Assembly: GCA_017536445.1 (NCBI GenBank)
Contig: JAFXHJ010000008.1
Span: 1 to 52,503 of the forward strand
From: Clostridia bacterium
GTDB taxonomy: Bacteria > Bacillota > Clostridia > TANB77 > CAG-465
DNA: 52,503 nucleotides
Direction: 5' to 3'
The position numbers and the translations under genes are program-made. Position 1 is the first letter of the stretch. Each line of letters starts with the position of its first letter. Positions 23,093 to 29,840 of this stretch are shown one piece after another. The notes under the pieces are model-generated. The model made no database searches, had not been told where the DNA came from, and saw nothing but the letters and a program-made list of their open reading frames with translations.

Positions 23093-23168
23093 CGCGGGGT
23101 AGAGCAGTCGGCAGCTCGTCGGGCTCATAACCCGAAGGTCACAGGTTCAAGTCCTGTCCCCGCAACCA
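23093..23168 (+). tRNA. Initiator tRNA-fMet (CAU)
   Basis: A 76-base cloverleaf with encoded CCA and anticodon CAT at 23126-23128. Initiator identity is shown by the C1:A72 mismatch at the acceptor end (CGCGGGG / CCCCGCA) and by three consecutive G:C pairs in the anticodon stem (GGG/CCC). It is a single-gene unit between its own promoter and the terminator at 23176-23206. Confidence 0.95.
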
Positions 23169-23175
23169 TAAATTA

Positions 23176-23206
23176 AAGAAGAGTGAATAATCACTCTTCT
23201 TTTTTA
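23176..23206. terminator. Bidirectional terminator after tRNA-fMet
   Basis: An 11-bp stem AAGAAGAGTGA / TCACTCTTCTT with loop ATAA and a T-run. The convergent gene's stop codon is directly at its edge (23207). Confidence 0.9.
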
Positions 23207-24085
23207 TTATTCATTTGTTGTTTCAACAACTTCTTTTTTATTTTTCCCCTTAAAATGTGGCATTTTAGGTTTAATATCATTAACAGATATAGTAACTCCA
23301 AATATTAATTTTACAACCCATAACATTACAAATAACACACCTACCGGTATTACGCATGCTGTTATTAATAATATAGCTATAGCATTCATAAAGTTGCTTA
23401 CTAAGTCTTGTCCTTTTTCGATTAACTTTTCAACTGTATTTCCTACGCTAGAAACCACATTAGAAACAGCTCCTGTTATTTTATCCCATACGTTAGTTTC
23501 TTTCTTTTCTTCCTTTTCTTCAACTTTACTATTTTGAACATCTTTAGCTTGTTCAATCGTTTTGGATATTTCACCGCCATAATTATCTTCAATAAACATA
23601 CTTAATTTTACACTTACTGGAACTATTGTAAATATTATTAACCCAAAAGCCACTAGTTTAAATGCTAGCACTTTAAGCTTTTCTTTCTTAGCAAAAACAT
23701 ATGTTGCTGTCAGCACACAAGCTGCCGGTATTAGTATTAAGAATGTTAAGTTACCCGTTAAAGTTAATAATATCTTTTCTAAAAATATGACTCCTAATAC
23801 TATTAATAGATATCCACTCATATCCATAAGTTGATTAGCTATCGGGGTTGTCGCATCGCCTGGTGCCGCTGCAAGTATCGTTGCAGCTCCTGCTGTTGTT
23901 GCAGTTAAACCAATTACTTGTCCTTCTTTCTCATTTAAATGTTGTATTGATTTTTGATGAAATTTCTCACTTCCAAAAATATCAGCCAAAACAAACATTG
24001 AAACTAGAGCTATTACAACAAGTCCTACTGCAATCCCTATTTTAATTAATATTTCTTTGTTGTTAATAAAAAAATCCTTATCCAT
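23207..24085 (-). CDS. Unrecognised membrane protein, 292 aa
   Basis: I do not recognise the family. It has a membrane helix at about 12-34, then two or three more at about 85-130 and 140-165 (YLLIVLGVIFLEKILL, FLILIPAACVLTATYVF), and a charged, coiled segment (about 185-230, EEKEEKKETNVWDKI). A C-terminal helix (about 237-262) and a basic tail complete it. Ala/Thr-rich stretch TATTAGAATILAAAPGDATT lies before the second helix. The ribosome site is AAAGGAGGAAAA. No clear sigma-A promoter is seen, and a perfect 12-bp palindrome TTTTCGCGAAAA lies in the upstream region (24122-24133). Confidence 0.65.
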   Translation of the reverse strand: MDKDFFINNKEILIKIGIAVGLVVIALVSMFVLADIFGSEKFHQKSIQHLNEKEGQVIGLTATTAGAATILAAAPGDATTPIANQLMDMSGYLLIVLGVIFLEKILLTLTGNLTFLILIPAACVLTATYVFAKKEKLKVLAFKLVAFGLIIFTIVPVSVKLSMFIEDNYGGEISKTIEQAKDVQNSKVEEKEEKKETNVWDKITGAVSNVVSSVGNTVEKLIEKGQDLVSNFMNAIAILLITACVIPVGVLFVMLWVVKLIFGVTISVNDIKPKMPHFKGKNKKEVVETTNE

Positions 24086-24121
24086 TTTTCCTCCTTTATA
24101 TACACCCTAACAGCAAATGTA

Positions 24122-24133
24122 ATTTTCGCGAAA
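24122..24133. promoter_or_regulatory. Palindrome upstream of the 292-aa membrane protein gene
   Basis: Perfect 12-bp palindrome TTTTCGCGAAAA about 40 bp before the start codon, notable in this AT-rich context. It may be a regulator site. Confidence 0.35.
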
Positions 24134-24208
24134 ACATTCACTATGTCCTTTTATACACATAAATATTATCACACGAATCAACATTATTCAACAATTTACA
24201 ACATATAT

Positions 24209-24241
24209 AAAAAAGATAGAGTATCTTGCCTCTATCTTTTT
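24209..24241. terminator. Terminator of the LCP protein gene
   Basis: A 12-bp stem AAAAAGATAGAG / CTCTATCTTTTT with an 8-base loop, just after the stop at 24253. Confidence 0.9.
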
Positions 24242-24252
24242 ATCTATTCATA

Positions 24253-26400
24253 TTATTCTGCTGAACCTTCTGTTGAATCATCGCTACCTGTATCCGGAGT
24301 TGGTGTTGGTTCCGGAGTAGGTTCGGGTTTAGGCTCAGGTTTTGGTTCTGGTTCAGGCTCTGGTTCAGGTTCCGGAGTAGGCTCTGGTTCTGGCTCTGGT
24401 TCTGGAGTAGGCTCTGGATCAGGAGTTGTACCCGGATTTTCAGGAGTTGTACCTGGATTTTCAGGAGTTGTACCTGGATTTTCAGGAGTCGTTCCTGGAT
24501 TTTCAGGTGTTGTACCTGGATTTTCAGGAGTCGTTCCTGGATTTTCAGGTGTTGTACCTGGGTTCTCAGGTGTTGTACCTGGATTTTCAGGAGTTGTTCC
24601 TGGATTCTCAGGTGTTGTTGGAGTCTCTGGCGTTGTTGGAGTTGTTGTTTCCTCCTTCTTCTCTTCTTCTTTCTTTTCCTCCTCATATACACCTCTTGGA
24701 ACTACTAGCTTATCATTGTATTTAGATAGGCTTATTGAACCACCTTCTAATAATTCACCATCAAGTATTTGATTAATTAATTTTGTTGCTTGTTTAATAT
24801 TTCCCGCATAAGGAATCATAACATAAAGTAATCTCTTGCCCATAGAATATGTTCTTTCGCTTGATCCCAAACCACTTAATGCTGTTGAAGATACTGTCCA
24901 TTTTGCATTATCTGTTATTTGCATTCTTACTAATTCAACCATTTTTTCTGTAGACATATTCGTTTGGAAACTTCCTTTTACTGAAGCTAATATATCATCA
25001 AATTTAGTAAGGATTGTTGTTGATGTAACTTTTTGAATTATTGCATCTATAACTGCTTGTTGGTTTTTACCTCTTGTTGCATCTCCACCTGGTAAAGAAT
25101 ATCTTTCTCTAGCAAAAGCTAATGTTTTCTTACCATTTAATTTATTTAATCCTTTTTTAATTTTGTATTTTCCTATTTTTGTTGTGAATGCATATTCAGA
25201 GTCTACTTCTACTCCACCAATTGCATCAACAATTTTTACAACTGAATTAAAGTTTACTTTTACATAGTAGTTTATATCTATATTTAATAAATCTTCTACT
25301 GTTTTAATAGATTTTTCTACACCGTATATACCTGCGTGTGTTAATTTATCTCTATATCCACTTGTACCATTTAATTTTACATAGTAGTCTCTAGGGATGT
25401 TTACAAGCAATACTTGTTTAGTTGTTGGATTTACTGAAACAACCATATTAACATCACTTCTAGATTTAGAAGGCATTTTTGCAGCACGTGAATCTATACC
25501 ACTTATGTATATATTGAATGGTTTTTCTGTTACAGCTACATCTTTAACTACTTCTGGCATTTTATCTTCAAGATTAAACTCATGAAGAGTAGTAATTTGC
25601 TCTCTGAAATCTGGATAATCTTCTTCAATAAGATCATAGTACGCTTCTTCCACAAGAATTGCGTCTACAGATTTATCTATTAACTTTTTAGCCAATTCAT
25701 GAATGTCATCTGTTTTTTCAGACATCATTACTATAGCTTCTTTAAGTTTTGCCATAGCTTCTTCTGTTTCGCCCATTTCATTATCATAATACATTAATAA
25801 TTTATATGATAAATCTTCTAGCTTTTTATATTCACCGTCTTTTAATACAACTAATGCATAAGCCTTAGTTTCTACAACTTCACTGTCTATTTCTTTTAAT
25901 ATGTCTGTAGATTCACCTAAAATTGAATTTACATATATGCATACAGCTACTATTGCAGCAGCAAAAACTCCGAATATCACTTTTACTATACTACTAAATT
26001 TCTTCCATAAAGTAGTTGTTGCTAACATACCTACTAATATTGCTAATCCGCCGCCAAAAACGAAATATAATATCTTCATATAATTTGCTGGTATTAAATT
26101 AAGGTCGTTATTTAATTTAACTCCTCTTACAAAAGTTATTATTAAAATAACTGTTGCAACTAATGTTAATACTCCTGTTACTATTCTAATTATTTTCTTT
26201 GTTTTTGTATCTTCAAAAGGCTTTTTCTCTTTTATCTTCTTTTCTTTCGGTTCTTTTACCTTTTTCTCTTTAACTTTTTTCTCTTTTATAGGAGAATCGT
26301 TAGCTTCTACCTTATTTCTTTTTAAGAAAAGTTTTTTATTTTCTTCTCTTTGTTCTTTTTCTCTTCTTCTTATTTCCCTTTGTTCTTTTCTGCTTTCCAT
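24253..26400 (-). CDS. LytR-CpsA-Psr (LCP) family cell-wall ligase with repeated Pro-rich tail, 715 aa
   Basis: It attaches wall polymers (teichoic or capsular type) to peptidoglycan at the outer membrane face. A strongly charged cytoplasmic head (Lys/Glu/Arg, 1-65) precedes three membrane helices between about 66 and 155. The LCP domain (about 295-470) shows the lipid/phosphate-binding pattern: ISGIDSRAAKMPSKSRSDVNM, VNIPRDYYV, AGIYGVEKSI and the later FARERYSLPGGDATRGKNQQAVI. From about 590 the extracellular tail is nine copies of TTPENPG, then a PEPTPEPEP stretch. The protein is much longer than plain LCP enzymes because of this tail. The promoter is at 26425-26453. Confidence 0.9.
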   Translation of the reverse strand: MESRKEQREIRRREKEQREENKKLFLKRNKVEANDSPIKEKKVKEKKVKEPKEKKIKEKKPFEDTKTKKIIRIVTGVLTLVATVILIITFVRGVKLNNDLNLIPANYMKILYFVFGGGLAILVGMLATTTLWKKFSSIVKVIFGVFAAAIVAVCIYVNSILGESTDILKEIDSEVVETKAYALVVLKDGEYKKLEDLSYKLLMYYDNEMGETEEAMAKLKEAIVMMSEKTDDIHELAKKLIDKSVDAILVEEAYYDLIEEDYPDFREQITTLHEFNLEDKMPEVVKDVAVTEKPFNIYISGIDSRAAKMPSKSRSDVNMVVSVNPTTKQVLLVNIPRDYYVKLNGTSGYRDKLTHAGIYGVEKSIKTVEDLLNIDINYYVKVNFNSVVKIVDAIGGVEVDSEYAFTTKIGKYKIKKGLNKLNGKKTLAFARERYSLPGGDATRGKNQQAVIDAIIQKVTSTTILTKFDDILASVKGSFQTNMSTEKMVELVRMQITDNAKWTVSSTALSGLGSSERTYSMGKRLLYVMIPYAGNIKQATKLINQILDGELLEGGSISLSKYNDKLVVPRGVYEEEKKEEEKKEETTTPTTPETPTTPENPGTTPENPGTTPENPGTTPENPGTTPENPGTTPENPGTTPENPGTTPENPGTTPENPGTTPDPEPTPEPEPEPEPTPEPEPEPEPEPKPEPKPEPTPEPTPTPDTGSDDSTEGSAE
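24431..24619 (-). repeat. 21-bp tandem repeat (9 copies) encoding TTPENPG
   Basis: Nine copies of the unit cctggattttcaggagttgta (minus-strand reading gives TTPENPG), with small synonymous differences (gtc/gtt, ggt/gga). All copies keep the frame, so length can change without breaking the protein. It is a candidate for copy-number variation between strains. Confidence 0.9.
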
Positions 26401-26424
26401 TTTATATTTTCACCCTCGCTTGTC

Positions 26425-26453
26425 ATTATATCACTTGTAAAAAGTATTATCAA
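26425..26453 (-). promoter_or_regulatory. Promoter of the LCP gene
   Basis: On the minus strand TTGATA (26453-26448), 17 bp, TATAAT (26430-26425), followed by GAGGGTGA as ribosome site. Confidence 0.75.
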
Positions 26454-26486
26454 CAATATTATGTATATTAACTTAAAATTAATATA

Positions 26487-26513
26487 AAAAAAGAAGTAGT
26501 TCGAAACTACTTC
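26487..26513 (-). terminator. Terminator of tRNA-Met
   Basis: A 9-bp stem GAAGTAGTT / AACTACTTC with a CGA loop. A T-run follows on the minus strand. It lies 5 bases after the CCA end. Confidence 0.85.
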
Positions 26514-26517
26514 AATG

Positions 26518-26594
26518 TGGTAGCGGCGATTGGAATCGAACCAATGACCTTTCGGGTATGAACCGAACGCTCTAGCCATCTAAGCTACGCCGCC
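26518..26594 (-). tRNA. Elongator tRNA-Met (CAU)
   Basis: A 77-base cloverleaf with encoded CCA. The anticodon CAT lies at 26560-26558. The acceptor GGCGGCG / CGCCGCT has paired ends (G1:U72) unlike the initiator. The overall sequence matches elongator Met tRNAs of Firmicutes (TAGCTTAGATGGCTAGAGCG D-arm, GGTTCATACC loop). A CAU tRNA for Ile (lysidine type) is less likely. Confidence 0.92.
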
Positions 26595-26607
26595 GACTAC
26601 GTATATA

Positions 26608-26636
26608 AATATACACTAGTTAAGGTAAATTGTCAA
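26608..26636 (-). promoter_or_regulatory. Promoter of tRNA-Met
   Basis: On the minus strand TTGACA (26636-26631), 17 bp, TATATT (26613-26608), about 13 bases before the tRNA. Confidence 0.8.
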
Positions 26637-26690
26637 TATCTTTTTTTACTTTTTGTGTATTTTATTTAGCACTATAATTTTATTAAAACA

Positions 26691-26718
26691 AATAAGAGAT
26701 GGTTGCCCACCTCTTATA
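26691..26718 (-). terminator. Terminator after fabG
   Basis: ATAAGAG-A-TGG / CCA-C-CTCTTAT stem with loop TTGC and one mismatch. On the minus strand a T-rich stretch follows. Confidence 0.7.
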
Positions 26719-26731
26719 TTATTTGCAATAA

Positions 26732-27469
26732 TTAAATTACCATACCACCATTTGGACTTATTACTTGTCCAGTAATATATCTTGCGTTATCTGACGCTAA
26801 GAATAATACTAGTTTAGCAACTTCTTCTGCTTCACCAAGTCTTCCCATTGGTATATCTTTTTTAATTAATTCTATGTCGTTTTCGTCATATTCTTTGAAT
26901 ATCATATCAGTAGCTATAGTCCCTGGTGCAACTGTATTTACTGTTATGTTGCTTGGAGCCAATTCTTTAGCTAACCCTTTAGTTAATCCTATAACACCTG
27001 CTTTTGATGCAGAATACGCCACTTCACACGAGCTGCCTGTGATTCCCCATATCGAAGAAACATTTATTATAGCTCCATCTTTTTTAGATAGCATGCCTTG
27101 CTTTAATGCAGATTGAGTTACATTAAATACACCTGTAAGGTTTACATCTAATACTCTTTTCCATTCATCTTCTTCTAAATCTGTAAATAGTCCTACTTGT
27201 GAAATACCCGCATTATTTACTATTACATCTATTCCACCAAATTCTTTTACAGCATATTCTACCATAGCATCAACTTCATCGCGGTTTGTTACATCCGCTT
27301 TGAACATTTCTACTACGCCATCACAACCTTCTAAATCTTTAACTATATCTTTAGCAGATTGTTCTGAACGATTGTAATTTAGAAGAACATTATATCCCGC
27401 ATTAGCAAAGGCATATACTATCGCCTTGCCGATTCCTCTAGAACCTCCTGTTACAAGTGCTGTTTTCAT
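26732..27469 (-). CDS. fabG: 3-oxoacyl-ACP reductase (FabG-type SDR)
   Basis: NADPH-dependent reductase of the fatty-acid elongation cycle. The 245 residues are a standard short-chain dehydrogenase: nucleotide loop TGGSRGIG (7-14), NNAG (85-88), catalytic Ser138/139, Tyr152 and Lys156 (YSASK). Start ATG 27469 follows AAGGAGGCATATAC. It lies 40 bp downstream of the large coiled-coil protein with no terminator between, so both share a transcript. No other fatty-acid-synthesis gene is adjacent, so a different SDR substrate cannot be excluded. Confidence 0.85.
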   Translation of the reverse strand: MKTALVTGGSRGIGKAIVYAFANAGYNVLLNYNRSEQSAKDIVKDLEGCDGVVEMFKADVTNRDEVDAMVEYAVKEFGGIDVIVNNAGISQVGLFTDLEEDEWKRVLDVNLTGVFNVTQSALKQGMLSKKDGAIINVSSIWGITGSSCEVAYSASKAGVIGLTKGLAKELAPSNITVNTVAPGTIATDMIFKEYDENDIELIKKDIPMGRLGEAEEVAKLVLFLASDNARYITGQVISPNGGMVI

Positions 27470-27509
27470 ATGTATATGCCTCCTTATTATTTATTTTATA
27501 TTTTAATTA

Positions 27510-29303
27510 TTAACCGTCTATATCATGACCAGTAAATTCCACCGTTGGTTCTTCAGTATCTTTTTTTTCAACGATAGTCTCTTTAACTTCTTCTGGTGAA
27601 TATACATTGGCTGATAGATTATCCATCATATCTACCTTATCTGGAGCATCAGCACCTTTTTCTGTCTCCGCTTTTCCCTTATGTTCCACTTCACTTCTTG
27701 AAGCTAAGGCTGCCGCCAGTGCTGCATCTCTCATAGTTCTATCTTGATCTGCCACCGCTTCTCTTCCTACTCCATCTATATCCGCTCTTACAGAATCACG
27801 AACTGCTTGAGAAGCTGGATCTATTTCAGTAGATGCTGGTAAAGAATCTATTTTGTCTCCACCTGTTAACCAAGCTATAGGGTTAAGTCTTCTTTTAGCT
27901 TTTACTTTTTTGTGAACATCTAATGTCTCTCTGAATGTTTCCATTCTTCCTAATTCTTTTTTAGCTAATGCGTATAATCTCTCATCTTCGCCGCTTAATT
28001 CTCTGCCCGCTGCTAATCTTGTATCTCCTTCTTCAACAACTTTTGCATAAATAGCTTCTGCTTTTATTCTAGTTTTAGGATTTGAAGCTAATGCCTTTAT
28101 TCCTTTCCAAGACGCTAGCTCTATACTTGGTACTACACCTTCACCAAAATCTTGTTTTGAATCTATTCCATACACTTTTTCTATTTGAGATACTGGTTCT
28201 TTATATTCTTTTACCATATAATGGCCCATAGCTGTAAATAGAACTTTAGCCTTATTTCTAAATAACCCAGTAGTTATTCCGTATTTAGTATAAGCTGCAG
28301 GATCTGACATAAGTGGTAACAATTTCTTCATATGTACATCTTTTAATTGTTTTTCTTTAGCAAGTCTATATATACTGTTGAATTCTTCAACCGTTAGTTC
28401 AGCTGGTGCTTCTGGCGCTGCAGGGCTAGAAGTTCTACTTCCACCTGGAGTCGTTGTACTGCTTCCACCTGGAGTTGTTGTATCATTTCTACCTGGAGTT
28501 GTTGTGCTACTTCCACCTGGAGTTGTTGTATCATTTCTACCTGGAGTTGTTGTGCTACTTCCACCTGGAGTTGTTGTGCTGCTTCCACCTGGAGTTGTTG
28601 TATCATCTCTACCCGGAGTTGTTGTGCTGCTTCCACCTGGAGTTGTTGTATCATCTCTACCTGGAGTTGTTGTACTGCTTCCACCTGGAGTTGTACCTGG
28701 AACTGCTGTATCATCTCCACCTGGAACTGTTGTATCATTTCCGCCTACTACTGGATCATCTTTTGTTCCAAAGTTTTTCTTAGCTCTTTCTATTCTTTTT
28801 TCTAACGCAGATAAATCATCTATTTCTTCTTGCGTAAATACACCTTTATCTTTAAACAAAGCCAATATTGGCAATAATTTTTTCTTCTGGTCTGTTATTT
28901 TCTTTTTAATTGATTTTTCGCTTGGTATTTTCTTAAGATCTCTATCTATACCTTCTATTTCCGCTTGATAAATTCTTATTTTGTCTTTATCTCCTGCTTC
29001 ACCTTTTTCTATTTCAGTATCTATTTCTGCTTGTAACTCAGCTTTTCTTTTTTCTGCTTTTTCTTTGAATTCTTCATTTGTTCTTATTTTATCTTCCAAA
29101 CCGGCTATAGCTTCCATTATTTCAGCTTTAGCTTTATTAGCAAGTCCAATTATACTTTCTTCTAAGCTAGCAATAGCATTATCAAAACCAGCAACGGTAT
29201 TTGTTCTTTCTTCATCAGTTAAATCATCTCTACCTTCTGCGGCTGCTTTATCTGCAACAAGCTTTTGGTATTGTTCTTCTAATATTTCATAATCTTTTCC
29301 CAT
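27510..29303 (-). CDS. Unrecognised coiled-coil protein with Thr-Pro-Gly octapeptide repeats, 597 aa
   Basis: I do not recognise the family. Residues 1-175 are highly charged, predicted helical and coiled-coil ([26 protein letters not shown]). Residues 203-290 are 11 units of eight (TTTPGGSS alternating with TTTPGRDD or TTTPGRND). Residues 305-470 are a helical, basic domain ([37 protein letters not shown]). An acidic, Ala-rich tail ends [11 protein letters not shown]. There is no signal peptide or membrane helix, so a cytoplasmic location is likely despite a surface-protein-like repeat. The ribosome site is TAGGAGGGCG. It lies 12 bp after a 41-aa coiled-coil gene. Confidence 0.7.
   Translation of the reverse strand: MGKDYEILEEQYQKLVADKAAAEGRDDLTDEERTNTVAGFDNAIASLEESIIGLANKAKAEIMEAIAGLEDKIRTNEEFKEKAEKRKAELQAEIDTEIEKGEAGDKDKIRIYQAEIEGIDRDLKKIPSEKSIKKKITDQKKKLLPILALFKDKGVFTQEEIDDLSALEKRIERAKKNFGTKDDPVVGGNDTTVPGGDDTAVPGTTPGGSSTTTPGRDDTTTPGGSSTTTPGRDDTTTPGGSSTTTPGGSSTTTPGRNDTTTPGGSSTTTPGRNDTTTPGGSSTTTPGGSRTSSPAAPEAPAELTVEEFNSIYRLAKEKQLKDVHMKKLLPLMSDPAAYTKYGITTGLFRNKAKVLFTAMGHYMVKEYKEPVSQIEKVYGIDSKQDFGEGVVPSIELASWKGIKALASNPKTRIKAEAIYAKVVEEGDTRLAAGRELSGEDERLYALAKKELGRMETFRETLDVHKKVKAKRRLNPIAWLTGGDKIDSLPASTEIDPASQAVRDSVRADIDGVGREAVADQDRTMRDAALAAALASRSEVEHKGKAETEKGADAPDKVDMMDNLSANVYSPEEVKETIVEKKDTEEPTVEFTGHDIDG
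28434..28697 (-). repeat. 24-bp tandem repeat (11 units) encoding [16 protein letters not shown]
   Basis: Eleven in-frame 24-bp units of two alternating types (GGSS and RDD/RND endings). The alternation suggests a 48-bp higher-order unit that was later partly rearranged. Units are nearly identical at the DNA level. Confidence 0.9.
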
Positions 29304-29315
29304 TTTTTCGCCCTC

Positions 29316-29441
29316 CTATTTTTTTAGTTCGTCTACTTTCTTTTGTAGCTCTGCTAGTTTTTCTAAATCTTCTGTAGCTTTCTCTAATTTTTCTACGTCT
29401 GCATTAATTTCTTCTTCAGTGTAGAATTTCTTTTCTTCCAT
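29316..29441 (-). CDS. Small coiled-coil protein, 41 aa
   Basis: A very short gene: ATG 29441, stop TAG at 29318-29316, preceded by GTGGAGGTATATATT. The product MEEKKFYTEEEINADVEKLE continues as a charged helix with a heptad pattern (LEKLAELQKKVDELKK). It is cotranscribed with the 597-aa coiled-coil gene, whose ribosome site overlaps the stop region. A direct partner role (helix pairing) is plausible but inferred. It is below usual gene-calling size. Confidence 0.75.
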   Translation of the reverse strand: MEEKKFYTEEEINADVEKLEKATEDLEKLAELQKKVDELKK

Positions 29442-29456
29442 AATATATACCTCCAC

Positions 29457-29470
29457 ATGCAAATTTGCAT
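29457..29470. promoter_or_regulatory. 14-bp palindrome in the leader of the coiled-coil operon
   Basis: Perfect palindrome ATGCAAATTTGCAT between the -10 box and the ribosome site of the 41-aa gene, near +10 of the transcript. It suits a repressor site. Confidence 0.5.
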
Positions 29471-29484
29471 ACTCTTATAACTCA

Positions 29485-29513
29485 ATACTAACATATATAA
29501 AAAAATATGTCAA
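29485..29513 (-). promoter_or_regulatory. Promoter of the coiled-coil/fabG operon
   Basis: On the minus strand TTGACA (29513-29508), 17 bp, TAGTAT (29490-29485). Confidence 0.75.
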
Positions 29514-29572
29514 CGTTTTTTTATATGTTTTTCGGGGTATTCCAAGGCTTCAGCGCATATAATATATATAAC

Positions 29573-29601
29573 TTGACATATTTTATGTTTTAAGTTAAAA
29601 T
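29573..29601 (+). promoter_or_regulatory. Promoter of glmS
   Basis: TTGACA (29573-29578), 17 bp, TAAAAT (29596-29601). Transcription would begin near 29608, so the leader includes about 55 bases before the ribozyme cleavage site and the ribozyme itself. Confidence 0.75.
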
Positions 29602-29661
29602 ATTAGCCGTAAAGTATTTTTAAACTTAAAGGAGTGAGTTTAAAAAAAGTTTAAGAATATT

Positions 29662-29812
29662 AGCGCAGGGTTTTGCTAGATATAGCAAATTGACGAGGAT
29701 GATAGTTATCGAAGAATCAGCGGGTGCTATCACGGTTTAATGGGATCGACATATAGGTACAAAAGGTAAAATTCGGGAATTACTACAAAAAGCCTATAAT
29801 CCAAAAGTACAT
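29662..29812 (+). ncRNA. glmS ribozyme (glucosamine-6-phosphate riboswitch)
   Basis: Self-cleaving riboswitch upstream of glmS. Cleavage is expected between A29662 and G29663 (A|GCGC). The catalytic core is recognisable: AGCGCAGGG, a P2 hairpin GTTTTGCTAGATATAGCAAAT, then TTGACGAGGATGATAGTTATCG (the conserved TTGACGAGGATG), CAGCGGGTGCTATCACGG and AATGGGATCGACAT. The 3' part forms an extended P4 with TATAGG / CCTATA. Binding of glucosamine-6-phosphate triggers cleavage and mRNA decay, repressing glmS. The right boundary is approximate. Confidence 0.93.
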
Positions 29813-29840
29813 TGAAAATAGAATATGGAGGATTATTATT

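Noticed and set aside
24431-24619. CRISPR array
   Set aside because: The repeats are contiguous and coding, without spacers.
24426-24725. Long open frames on both strands across the TTPENPG and TTTPGGSS repeats (24240-24772 and 28378-28968)
   Set aside because: They are shadows of the in-frame 21-bp and 24-bp repeats, have no ribosome sites and consist only of low-complexity residues.
26370-26579. Open frame across the LCP start and tRNA-Met
   Set aside because: It covers a tRNA and a promoter, with no ribosome site.
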